From positions 31,261,599 to 31,325,598 of the forward strand of contig CM055097.1 in NCBI GenBank assembly GCA_029204225.1: a DNA stretch of 64,000 bases, read 5' to 3'. How positions within the stretch are numbered: position 1 is the first letter of the stretch; each line of letters begins with the position of its first letter. Positions 26,301-38,300 of the stretch are shown here, in pieces. The position numbers and the translations under genes are program-made. The notes below the pieces were generated by a model that made no database searches, was not told the origin of the DNA, and was given only the letters and a program-made list of their open reading frames with translations. Source of the DNA: Diphasiastrum complanatum (Eukaryota > Streptophyta > Lycopodiopsida > Lycopodiales > Lycopodiaceae).

Positions 26301-29300
26301 CAATCTTGGGCATCGGATACCTGTGCTTTACAGTGATCTTATTCAATCCCCTGTAATCTACACACATCCGGAAACTACCATCCTTTTTTTTAACAATTAA
26401 AATAGGAGAGGCAAAAGGTGAATAACTTGGACGGATGTACCCCAGCTTGAGATACTCCTCCAACATCTTTCTGACTTCCTCTTCCTCTTTTAGGCTCATC
26501 CTATAAGGAGGCCTACATACCGGACTTGCCCCTGGAACGAGCTCAATACGATGATCAACGTTCCGACTAGGCGACAATCCCTCTGGCATGTTACTAATTA
26601 GCACGTGTTTAAACTGCATGCGGATGGACTTCTCCAACTCACTTGCTGGGTCACATCTAGGCTGTAATGCAAATACATGTGCACTAGGGGATGCAAAAGT
26701 AAATGAAGCTTCTTGTGGTTTATTAGTGAGTGTGCTTATCTGATTATTACCAACATAAGAATCAAAACTAGAATCAACATTCACATAACACAACCACAAA
26801 TACTGAATCTCCATTCTCTTTATTTGCATATAGGTAACAAGAGGACCCTCAACAGATGGTCTCTCCCCCTTTAAGACATGAGACATACCCTCATGCCCGA
26901 ACTTATACACATGTGATTTAGAATCTATAGCGGGCTGCTTGACGTCGAATTTCTTCCAAACGGCAAAAGCTTTTCACGAACGGTCAATTAGCAGTAGGTC
27001 GCCCTCCTACTAGGCCCAATCTGAAACACTAACAGCAGAAATCGGAGAAGTTATGTCCAATCCAAAAATCTGACCTGTTTTTTGCTTGGAAACCGACTTT
27101 TTAGTGAAACAGAGGCAAATCTGCTCCAAAACCAGCGTATAATGGCTCTAAAGGATCGCTATGGATACTAGAAACATGCTCCCAAAATCTGATCAGGATC
27201 TGAGAAGGTTCCAGAGAGTTATAAGCGAAAAACCTTCAGGAAAAATGCGCTGGCCCTCCAAAACTATAAAATTTTCTGAAATCTCAGAATTTGCAGCATG
27301 AATCCCTGCTGATCTACAGCGACTACCCACTAGAAATGATCTGAGACAGATCTCCCTCAAATCTGAGCACTATAGACCAAGTTATGGTAAAAAAACCAAG
27401 CTTTTTCTCACTTTCTCTCTCTAGAACGGACGTTTCTCTCTCTAGAACAAGCGTTTCTCTCTCTAGAATGAGACTTGATACCAATTGTCACAAGCCAGTC
27501 TCTCCAAGCTCGTGAATCCTAGAAGCCGGTGTGTAGAATGAACCTCCCAACCATAGGCACCCCCTCCTTGAGTCCTTCTACCTGCTATTCCCGTCACCTG
27601 GCACATGGCATCCACCTGTGGGTGATCACTCCACTTGGCACGCCTAGCCCCTGTGACCTGTGAATACTGAGTGACTCATAGGGTACCACCCTCGTGCCCC
27701 GCCAAAGACCTGTGACCCTCTTGGTCACCTCGACTACTTGCCGGCTAGCATCTCGTCACTGACGGCTAGGGTCCCGACGGTCAAGACACACCGCATCTCT
27801 GACAACTTGTTAGGCGGCCCCACCGGGTCACTGCTCGTGACGCACCGGTCCCAACTTGGGACTGATGTCCTCCTCGGTCACTGGCCCTTGCCAATACTTG
27901 GCCTCAGGCCCTCAGGTGACCGGCCGTGCCAAGGTTATGATAAAGTCGTAACTGGACTCTAATAGCTGCCAGCTGGCAGCGCGAAGGATTTCTCTTCGTT
28001 TGTTTCGTTCTTTTCGTAGTCTTCGTTCTCCACCCCTTTTGCGGTTTGCGGTCCTGGAGGTTTGTTTACGATTCGCGATTGATTCGCGAATCGTTCGTGC
28101 TTCGAGTCAAAGACACATTGACTGTCACGAATTGTTCTCGTTCGACCTTCGTGTCTTGTTCGTGCTGCGACAAAGTTGCAGGAGTTCACCATTTCTGACA
28201 ACCTAAGGGGGGGAAGTTACACTTTTACTCCCTATCCCGGTTGTTTACAGTTTTATGCACAGATGTACTTTTTGTAAAATATAGAAATGGTTAAGTCACC
28301 GGCCTGTGGTGACCTTTGTAAAATAAATGTAAATAAAACTTTTATTAGAACTTTCGAGCCTCTGAGTTGCATGTTGAGCTTTGGTGTCGAGTACTGGGTC
28401 ATTAATTAGGAGTGCTGGACTAACCTCCTAAAAAGTAGGATTTGACTAGTCGATGGGACATGTGTCATATGCTCATTGGGACGCTTTGTCCAGTATATGA
28501 GTGGCACATGTCAAGGTTGTCCGATCAAACATGACACATGTCGCATGCTCACTGGGACATTTGGCCCAGTGTATGAATGACACATGTCAACCTACTTGCT
28601 TGCCTATGTGTCAGGGTGCTGCCAAGTGGCAAGAGTCAACTATGCATGGAATTGGCCATGTGTCGACGTTAGGAAGGAAATAAGAACTTGGCCTGAAGCT
28701 CTTGTACATATCATGTTGAAAGCTTATTGTTACCAAAGAGAATTTGGCTTTCTATAATTCCAACTACACTTCTCAATGCTATCATATTTGAGGAGCCTAA
28801 CATTGACAATTGAAAGTTGCAAGATCTTAAGAAGAGCAGATTTGTAAAACTCTTTGACACAAAAGGAAAAACCTTAAAGTTTTATGATACTTTTCCTTAG
28901 AAATGCTCCTCATAAATTGTTATGAAAAAGATCAAAGAAAAATGATGACATTTAGCAAATAGTAGGCAAAAAGTGATGCATCACGTCTCAATCTGCAACT
29001 AAGAATACTGTATGGACATCAATGGCTCAAAGAGAGAGATATTTTATGTCTTTTGAGTACTTGAAGGTGCATAAAACTGAAAGGTACACTTCAAGCTCAA
29101 ATCATAACAATGTGAGCATAAACATCTCTGAAAAGATTTTAAACTGAGACTCATAAATAAATGAGCTGACAATAACTCTATGACACAGCAAGCCAACAAT
29201 AGAGTTTCATAGATCTGCTCAACTAAATAATATAGAGGTTGCCCAGTAGTATCATGGGGTAGAGATCTGAAGGTCATGATGGTAGCTGAGGTGGCTAATG

Positions 29301-32300
29301 CGAATGTTGTACATTGTGGTAGGTGTTTGTTGTGTATACATCATGGTAGGAGGCAAGTGTGGTGCACTTATACGTATGGCAATGTGTGGTACATGAAGTT
29401 GATGGTAATTGACATTGTAAGGTTGTTGTTTCTAGTCCCATTCACATTCTTATCACTTGATTTTCCAAGCTGGGGTATTTTATCCAACTCAAGCTCATTT
29501 GCTTGCTTGGAGTTTTTGAAATCATTTTTAACCAAAATTTTAACGCTTTTCCTCCAGTTTTTTGCACATTAGTTATGGAGACATTTGCAAAAGGTTCTCC
29601 TCAGGCACCATCATCTTCAAGGCCCATGAATATAGAAGATATGGTGCAGGCAGTTGATTTGCGTCGGCAACAAATTTGTGGACATGAATGCAAAGCAAGA
29701 ATGGGCCAAGCAAGAGCTAAGGGCCATGAATCAATCAATTCAATCCCTTGCGCCCCCAACATGCCCACAAACCGATGGACGTCTCAATTCTACATGCATG
29801 TTTACTATCTAGAATTCATGTTAGGATTATGAGCATACATTTCTCTAATCCTTACAAATCAAACTACAATTTAGATCTTTGATGCCTTCAACAGTGGAAC
29901 AATTAAATCAATCTTATTGCTTGCATCGACATTTGCAAAATAGAGAAGTTTGAATATGGTCCGTCAAATAGTTCTGAAATTGTAAATTGTTGGTCACATT
30001 ATGTTCCAATTCCAAACTTTATAACAGACATGCCTTCATATTTGATTTCAATGAACTATGCTACATATTCCAAATTAAGTAGAAAACAAGTAATGCACAC
30101 TTATCTCTAAAGGATTGGCTGCATAGTGTCACCTGTCCAATTTGCCATTGAGCATTGAATAGAATCAACGGTCTGCCTTGCACTCTTGCTAAAGCTTCAA
30201 CTTTTGACAAAGAGTCTGCTGTGGGAAACAACGCTAATGCTATCTGCATAAATACAAAACATAATTCTCAGCAAGGCTTAAATGCCAACAAAGTTGTATA
30301 GCAACTCTAGGTCTTCTACCAAAAACCTTCATGACATCTCCAAAGATCGTGTACTTATTTTGCCATCAATTATTTTACAATAGTCAAGCATATAATATCA
30401 AAGAAGTATATACTTCTCTCTAAGATAATTCCATAAAATTTAAATTCAAAACATATTCCTAGTCATTGAAAATGAGAGGATTACAAATGCAAAAAAGACT
30501 GTAGAATTTGAACAAGGTGAAACATGGGAAAAGAGGCCTAATTATCAATTATCAACTTGGTATCTCCAAAAAGCAAAGAATAATCCACACATAGATAGGG
30601 GTAAGTACAAGGACATCAATTGCAAATATCGAAATTGGGAATTTAATATCTCCATGTCTCCACCTAAATCTGTTGTGATGAGATCCAAAACCATCCCATG
30701 GTATGTCTAAGACTATGAGGCATGCTTGTGTCAAGATAAAGTGCTAGCATAGAATCACATGTATCTCCTACATTGAGGAAGAGTATGCAATAGAGGGGTA
30801 GCTTGACCTCCAATGGATATGTCCAAAATCTCTTGCTATATAACTTGTCAATGTACCACATGATGTAGGAGTTGCTCCCCTCTAGAAGATTTGAGAAGAT
30901 CTACATATAGTAGAATCCATCAACTCTATGGCTTGTAAGTACCAAGATAGATGATGGTCTCTCTCATGAAGCTCTTTAGTAGATTATGTAAGCACAATCC
31001 TTGGGTATCTCCACCTATCCTCAACTATATCCCCAAATACCATGACTCTCCAAAGGTAGATGATGGATACGAAAATGGCCTCTAGATGTACCAGTGGTAT
31101 TGCAAAACTCTTCCAAGATGAACCCATGAGTTGCCCAATACCACACATGATATCATAGACACATAGAAAACTTAAAATCTAACCTAATTAGATGTAATAA
31201 GCCATAGGCACTACGTCTTTGCCACATACAAGGTTGTCAGCATGGCCAATGTGTCAAACAAGTGACACTTCCACACTATGTATTGCGTCATTAGAAGCAA
31301 AACTTCTCCATGCCAACTATAACAAAGACTGACCCTTTCCTAGATGACTTACAAACATTTGCTTCATGCCAAAGATTGGTCCATTGAAAACCCCAACTGT
31401 GTCTATAAAGAGATACAACAATTGGCTTGCCAATGTAAAAGTCCATCCTCTCGGAAAAGTTCAAGATGTATTGAAAACTATGACCCTAGTCTACTTGATT
31501 TTAACCTCGAGCCCTCTCTCCTAACAGAACCAATGTGATGTAAAAATATGTTTTCATGATCCCTCTTTAGAAGAAGAAGTTGGGTCCACAACATAGTATC
31601 GATACAAGCATATCACTTAACCTCCTTCCAATATCACCATTGTGTCAGATGATTACCTTGAATATATAATCTAAAAAGAATATGAGAAAGTGGAAATCCT
31701 TGTTATACCCAAATGGTGCTGATAATTGTCTATGAAGTACCCTCATGTGTCCTAGAACATCCCACTATGCTCTCATATAATGCCATAGCTGCAAGCATCA
31801 ACTCTAGTGGTATAGTGTCCAGTCCTAAATATAAATGCATAGAAAAGGCTTTCAAGCATGTACATGAATAAATAAGGCTTGTGGCCAATAGCATGAATAC
31901 AAGTAATCAATAACTGAATGTAGATTTGCGAAATCTACATCATATATGGTCCATGCCATTTATGAACCCAATAGCCTTGTATCTTGTAATTCATACCTCT
32001 ACTTGGCTAAGAAAATCATTGCCCCCAATGTAGGCAAGTAAGAAAGAGCAGCATCAAGGAGGAACATGAAGATGAGCAAGAGCACCTTGACAGAAGATAG
32101 TAGCAGTGACAGCATGAGCCTAATCAACAGATAGTGGTGTATGATAGAAAATATCATTGGATTTGTCGCCTATAGCAACTATGTTGTAACAAACTTATGA
32201 AATAACAGCAAGTAGAAAGGGAAACAACTATTAATCATCACAAAAAACAAAATCCCAAGGGGCATCATCCTCAATAGTAGCACATGCACGTAATAGACTA

Positions 32301-35300
32301 ACATGAAAAATATCAAATGCGTGAGTGGCAGGAGAAAGCTCAACACAATTTGTCATAAGACTGAGGCACTCAATGATCTGAAAAGTCCCATAATAGCAAG
32401 GTGTGAGCTTCTCAGCAGAAGCATGACCTATAAAAAGTGATGACAAGCAGAATGGAATCTGAGATAAACATAGTCACCCTCAAAAAGCTCCACATGACGG
32501 TGATGATAATCAACTACAGACTTATACCTCTACTGTATCTATTATACATGCAATAATCTTGTGAGCACAAGAAAGATAAGAAGCAAGGATAACAGGTGCA
32601 TCATCAAGTGGTTTACGAATACTTGGCAGGCAGGCGAATAGCCATGAGCACAAAATGGAGAAACACCCATGCTAGAACTGATAGAGCTATCATTATTTTA
32701 CTTAGCAAGGCATAAATGTTGATCCCAATCATGACCAATAGGAGAAACATAATGGTGTAAATTATCTTCCAATATATGATCAATGACCTTAGAATGGCCA
32801 TTAGCATATGAGTGGTAAGTAGATCCCATAAGTATCTTGACATCCAAGATACACCGGTTTAAAATCCAAAACTAAACTTGGTATCCCAATCAATAAGAAT
32901 GGATCGCAAAAGACCATGTAGATAGAATATCTCTAAAAGAAAAATAAAGCCACACTACTCTGTTGAAATAGTACTTCTAATAAGATCGCAAAAGACCATG
33001 TAGATAAAATATCTTTGAAAGAAAAATAAGGCCACACTACTCTGTTGAAATAGTACTTCTAATAAGAATGAAATGAGCAAACTTAGAAAAACAATTGACC
33101 ACCACCAGGCAGGAGTCATGACCACATTGTGTACGAGGCAAGCCAATGATAAAGTTCATGGAAATATCGGTCCACAATAGGAAAGGTATAGGCCAACTCT
33201 ATAAAAGACGACCAGCTTTCTCGCGAGACACTTGTTGCAAGCACAAAAAGTACAATTGCAGATAAGAAGGATAAGCTCGGACTTCATAGATGGCCAATAA
33301 AAATTCTCCTTGAGATGGGCAAAGGACTTTTGAAACCCAAAATGGCCCCAATTGGAGAAAGATGAGCATTAGAAAAGAGCTAACGACTTACAACAAGGGG
33401 ACTAAGAATACGAAGGGAACCATAATGAAATAGACGGTGGTTGACAACAAAGTATACTTGATGATGGCAAGAAGATAGGAGTGGAGTAGTAACATAAATG
33501 TCATGAAAAGCTGGACAAGTAGTATAGGTGAAGGGCAGGGCATCATACAATTGGTCATAACAAGGCTATACATAAGGACAAGGGAATTAGACAAAGAATC
33601 AGAAATAACATTGCTCTTCCTAGGTTTGTAATGATTATCAAAATTGAAAGAATGAAAAAACTTAAGCGAGAGATATTGGCGATCACTAACATCTTTTTGA
33701 GTGTAAAGGTAGCGTAAGGACTGGCAATCAGTAAAAATATCAAAAGGAACATGATAAAGATAACGACGCCATTTCTTAAATGCAAAAATAATGGCGAGAA
33801 GTTTCTTTTCATGTGTAGAATATCGTTGTTCATAGAAATGGAGATGACTCTACTCGTAGGCAATAACACAACATTGTTGGCATAGCATAGGCCCTTTACC
33901 AAATGGAGATTGCATAATCACCCATGCATCAGTCACAACAATACAACGTCGGTCAAAGTCAAGGAGGCATAGGACACAAATACAATGATAAGTAGAGTCT
34001 TGTCAAAAGCAAGCTAGAATTCAAGGCTCCATACAAAAGAGGCATCCTTCATCAAGAGAGCATGCAAAGGAAAAGACACTGTGGGAAATTGAGAACAAGT
34101 TTTTGGAGGTGAATGGCAAGACCAAGAAACATGCGAAACTCCTAGACATCAGTAGGAACAAGCCAAGCATGAATAACTCAAGTCTATTGAGATCACACAC
34201 CATTAGAAATGAGGAAACCCAAAAGACTTGATTTCAACATTAGTAAAGACGCATTTAGAATGTTTGGCATATAGCTAATCTTCGGTCAGGAGGAGAAAGA
34301 AAGTTCGTAAGTGGGATACATGGTGTTATGTACTTATATTCCTGCCTTAGTGTGAACACGTCATACTTGTAAATTTGTAAATATTAATGGCTCACACCGG
34401 CCTGTGGTGTTTCATAAAAATGAAAATAGCAGGTTTCTGGTAACTTGTTGTCCTGCTTATATTTGGTATAGGGTACTGGGTCTTAATTTAGAGGCTGCTG
34501 GACTGACCTCCTAAAAAGTAGGAGAGTTGACCGGTCAACGGGACACATGTCATATGCTCATTGGGACACTTGGTCCAGTGCATGAGTGACACGGGTCGCG
34601 GACGGTCCTCCTACTCGCTTGCCAATGTGTCGGGGTACTGCCAAGTGGCAAGTGTCGATTGTGCGTGGGGTTCGCCATGTGTCGACGTTAGGAAAGGGTC
34701 AGGGTTAAGTGAGTGCTTGAGGATTGTGTATAAGTGAGCCCAGAGAGATAGGCAATCCTCATCATAATCTATGCAGCAAGTGGCTGGGAGGAGAGTTAGC
34801 AGCAGTGCTCTTATGTGGGATAGTTTGCCATGTACTTTGAAGAGAAATCAATAAAGTGGATATTTCGGAGCCTACTTTGGTGTGCTTTGAGTTGTATTCA
34901 AATAGCTTTGTAATACATGGGCTATCAAAGTAGTTCCTTTCCAGGATTGTGTGGGGATTGGCATCACTTTCGTTTGCAGTTAGGGTTTATTGGATGCTAG
35001 GTGGGTCAGTGCCCTCCTACATGAGATTTTCTGAGCATTTTGAGAGCCCTGAAGCTTATAGATTGCAGCCCTATGGTGGATTGCTGGTCCTTGGGCAGCC
35101 TTTGAGCATCTACTGTTGTTTAGCCTGCTTTTTCTCTATGCTTTTGTAAAAATCAGCCTTGCTTAGTTTTGTAAAAGTGTTTGTAACTTTTTCAATTCTC
35201 AGTATTTTTCGAATCTGACAGTTGCTATAGTCTTCTGGTGGTAGGTCGTTGGTGGGGTAGTGCCTATCAGATTCCTATTCTGTTATTTCCTCTTGTTTTC

Positions 35301-38300
35301 AAAGATTGTCAGTTTCAAACCCTTGTTTGCTGGTTTTTCAAGAAAAAGAGTTCGTGGGTTGCCAGATTTCGACTGTAAAGGATCTATTCTATCCAGTTCT
35401 TTTAGGAATTCAAGGTAGTCCCTCTGTGTAGCTTGTTTGTGCTTTGTTTCAAGTGCTTTAGTTGCTGGTTTTTTGCATAATTTCGCAAGTTGCTCTGTGT
35501 TTCCTGGCTAGTACTAGTGAGAGTAGCATCTGGCAGGTGCAAGACAATACTTCAGCTAACCTGGACCGTGAAATTAAGAGTGAGTTTGCAGATGTGTTTA
35601 TTGATGATTTGCCATCTGCATTACCGCCTAATAGAAATGTTGAACATAAGTTTGAGCTTATTCCCGGATCCTGTCCTGTATATAGACCACCTTATAGAAT
35701 GAGTTTGAGAGAGGAAGAGGAGGTTAGGAAGATGCTAGAGGACTATCTTGCACATGGGCAGATTAGGCCTAGCTTCTCACCTCTTGCCTCGCCGATCATT
35801 CTAGTAAAAAAGAAGGACGTATCTTGGCATATGTGTGTGAGGCCTTAATAAGATTACTATTACGCATCGATATCCTATGCCGCGTATTGATGATTTGCTT
35901 GATGCTCTTCATGGTGCCACTATATTTAGTAGGATAGACTTGAAGAGTGGGTATCATCAGGTTAGAGTTCGTGAAGAGGATGTTCAGTGTAATCGGGAGG
36001 CATGCAATACTAGAGTATGTACCATGCTTTCTAAAAGAGAGATAGATGTTCTATCAAACAACTTAACAAGCTTTGAGTTGATAAAAGAAGTACTGTTTAG
36101 CGAGCTAATACAATGAGATTAGAGAAATGGAGAATGTGTTCGCCGAGAAATTTAAAATTAGCGAGAGCAATCAACATATCTTGTTCCAAATCTTTCACCA
36201 CTGATTCTTTGGACATGAAAATGCAAAAATAAGGATAGTTGATTTTGAGAAGAAGGAACTTTGATATAGCTAGAATCATGAAACAAAGCTCAAGTTAATA
36301 TACAGGCTTGGCACTCACTTTACATGCCCAATATTTTCCAGTGCCTTAAGCTCAGATTCTCTTCAACCTGACAAAAAACTAACAGAATACACACTATAGC
36401 AGTTTCGGGCAAGCCAAGGAATAGCTCAAATAGGCCTTTGTTCTAACTTGATGCCCCTAAACCTTCCAGCCTGTGATTCCACTAATAACTTCATGCAAAA
36501 GAAGTTCTAAGAACATCAGCTTATTCTCTCCTACCAGAAGTAGTAAGGACTTGCTGGCTATTCTGATATACATGTGTCATGTATACCTATTCCCTTTCAC
36601 ATTCTCAAATTGCAGAAAAGGAGATCTGAAAACTTGCGGTATGAATCAGCATAAGAAAAGCATCAACTTACATCATCATTTTCCCAAACTCCAACTGCAT
36701 CCCCCTCATCAACAATGTACTTCTGAAAAGTGATTTCTTCAGTGGGATCTCTCTTAGTAAGACCAGTAAGCATTAGGTTCACCATCGGAACAGCAGCTTT
36801 GAATTGTTGTTGAATTCCTCCCTAATAGCACACGCACCGATAGTATCACTTCCAATTCAGCACCCATCAGAAAATCTACCAAAAATCAACATGAATGTTT
36901 GCGTAGGTAGATGGTCACTCCTGTACAATCACACCAAAGTGATACAACACTTCCAAGAATGCAGTCAAACCGGCCAGTCATCAAGATCAGTCGCCCCAAT
37001 CAATGGAAGAGGCAGCTCCAACTGCAAACGCCCTTTTCCATTTTTGATAGCTTGACGACAAGCAAAGCGGGCCTGAGATCATAGTAGAGGTAATATTAAC
37101 ACAGAGACCGAGGAAAAACAAGGACTGGAGCAGTTTTTTTTTTTAACTACAAAATAGAAACTGTAACTTGTTTGCCATCATCTACGAGAAAGGGAAAATA
37201 CTTATGTCATGTGATTTATGGCTAGAACTGTTTGTTTGACATAAGATTTTAAAATTATGCTTTGTATATAATCATAGTTGCAGCAAATCGTGATTCACTG
37301 GGTTTCACGATTCGCGATTCGCTGCAGCGAATCGCCCAAAAAAAAAAATTCTTCACCCAAAAAATTTTGGGACCTGAAATGTACTGGCATTGAACCTATA
37401 ATATACTGAAATTGAACCTGAAACTACAAGAAACACAACTTATAGGTCCAATTCAGTATATTATATAGTACACAGATGAACTGGAGAACTCTAAGCATTG
37501 GGTTGGATTTTCAAGTACTTCAAAGAGACAATGAAATACCAGCTTTTGTTTCAATACTTGAGGAGAGTCAAAACTGTATATCACTGTCCCAACATGTTGA
37601 CTGCACAGAAGGTCAAAGTTTTTCAAAATTCACTGTTGTTTTACCAGAGAGACGGTAGAAGGTGGACATTGTCAAGAATTTGGGCCTCAGGGCCACGCAC
37701 ACATGTACCCACGCAAGCCGCGTACTGGTATCCCAACGCCAGTCGCCTAGCCACCCGCTATCCGTCTAACCCCCAAAAGTGCTGGTACCAGGGGATAGAG
37801 AATGACACCATAGAAATTCTGACCAAAGGACTGAGTGAATAAAAGTTTAAATAGGAGCTGCAACGTTTAAGGATGTTTCTTGAGTGGGAGCATTGGAGGT
37901 GACAATCAACATCCTTATAATGCCAAATATTTCCATAACGCGACTAGTTGTAGGAAGTGGGTAAATCACTTAATCAGTTAGACAGTAAACTAAGATGAAT
38001 CTGTATTTGTTGGCAGCAAATAGCACCATAAGCATCTATATTCAGACCAAGCCCACATCAGTTAGACAGCAATTTTTGTCACATTGTGACATGTGTTGCT
38101 CTGATATCAGTCCACCGTTATATATAGCCTTCCAATCGCTACTATTGTCATTTTTCTCTTCTCTGATTCTTCTTCTTGATTTAGGCACTTCTAAGCCTGC
38201 TAATTTCAGCTCGTATTGTATACAGTTTACAGCCTACCTCTGATTGTCCATCACCTTCAATATGATTTTGTCACCTAGTTAATAACATTACGTGAAAGAT

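Larger units (their letters stand above)
23308..27964 (-). mobile_element. Chromodomain Ty3/gypsy (chromovirus), gag-less, inserted in copia-A LTR
   Basis: Two LTRs (476 and 479 bp) differ by seven substitutions, all transitions, and one 3-bp indel by my reading, so the insertion is young. Only about 560 bp separates the PBS from the RT-proximal frame, so gag and most of protease are gone. Pol keeps RT, RNase H, integrase and a C-terminal chromodomain, cut by single stop codons and an RT deletion. It would depend on partner elements to move. Target duplication GCGGC / GCTGC. Confidence 0.9.
17919..28200 (-). mobile_element. Copia-A: Ty1/copia element, nearly full length, split by a chromovirus
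   Basis: Minus-strand order is 5' LTR (28200-27965 plus 23307-22734), PBS, gag, protease, integrase, RT, RNase H, polypurine tract, 3' LTR (18661-17919). Without the inserted gypsy it is about 5.6 kb, normal for copia. The 3' LTR lacks its last 65 or so bases compared with the 5' LTR. Frameshifts, a lost integrase Glu and an altered RT active site show it is dead. It lies sense to the host gene. Confidence 0.88.
14779..28681 (+). mobile_element. X-family Ty3/gypsy element, outermost layer of nest (intron 4)
   Basis: 5' LTR, PBS and gag relic lie on the left; polypurine tract and partial 3' LTR on the right; copia-A (17919-28200) splits it. Left and right LTRs share an internal duplication that the third family copy at 34324 lacks, which supports pairing them as one element. 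Pol is missing, so it was already defective or was lost around the copia insertion. It is antisense to the host gene. Confidence 0.7.

Noticed and set aside
6079..33066. CRISPR-like arrays
   Set aside because: The tandem units seen have no spacers and the window is plant nuclear DNA.
36097..36279. Possible extra exon of the DUF1995-like gene (contains [12 protein letters not shown])
   Set aside because: Exons 3 and 4 already join in phase with matching sequence; no good splice borders; no family resemblance.
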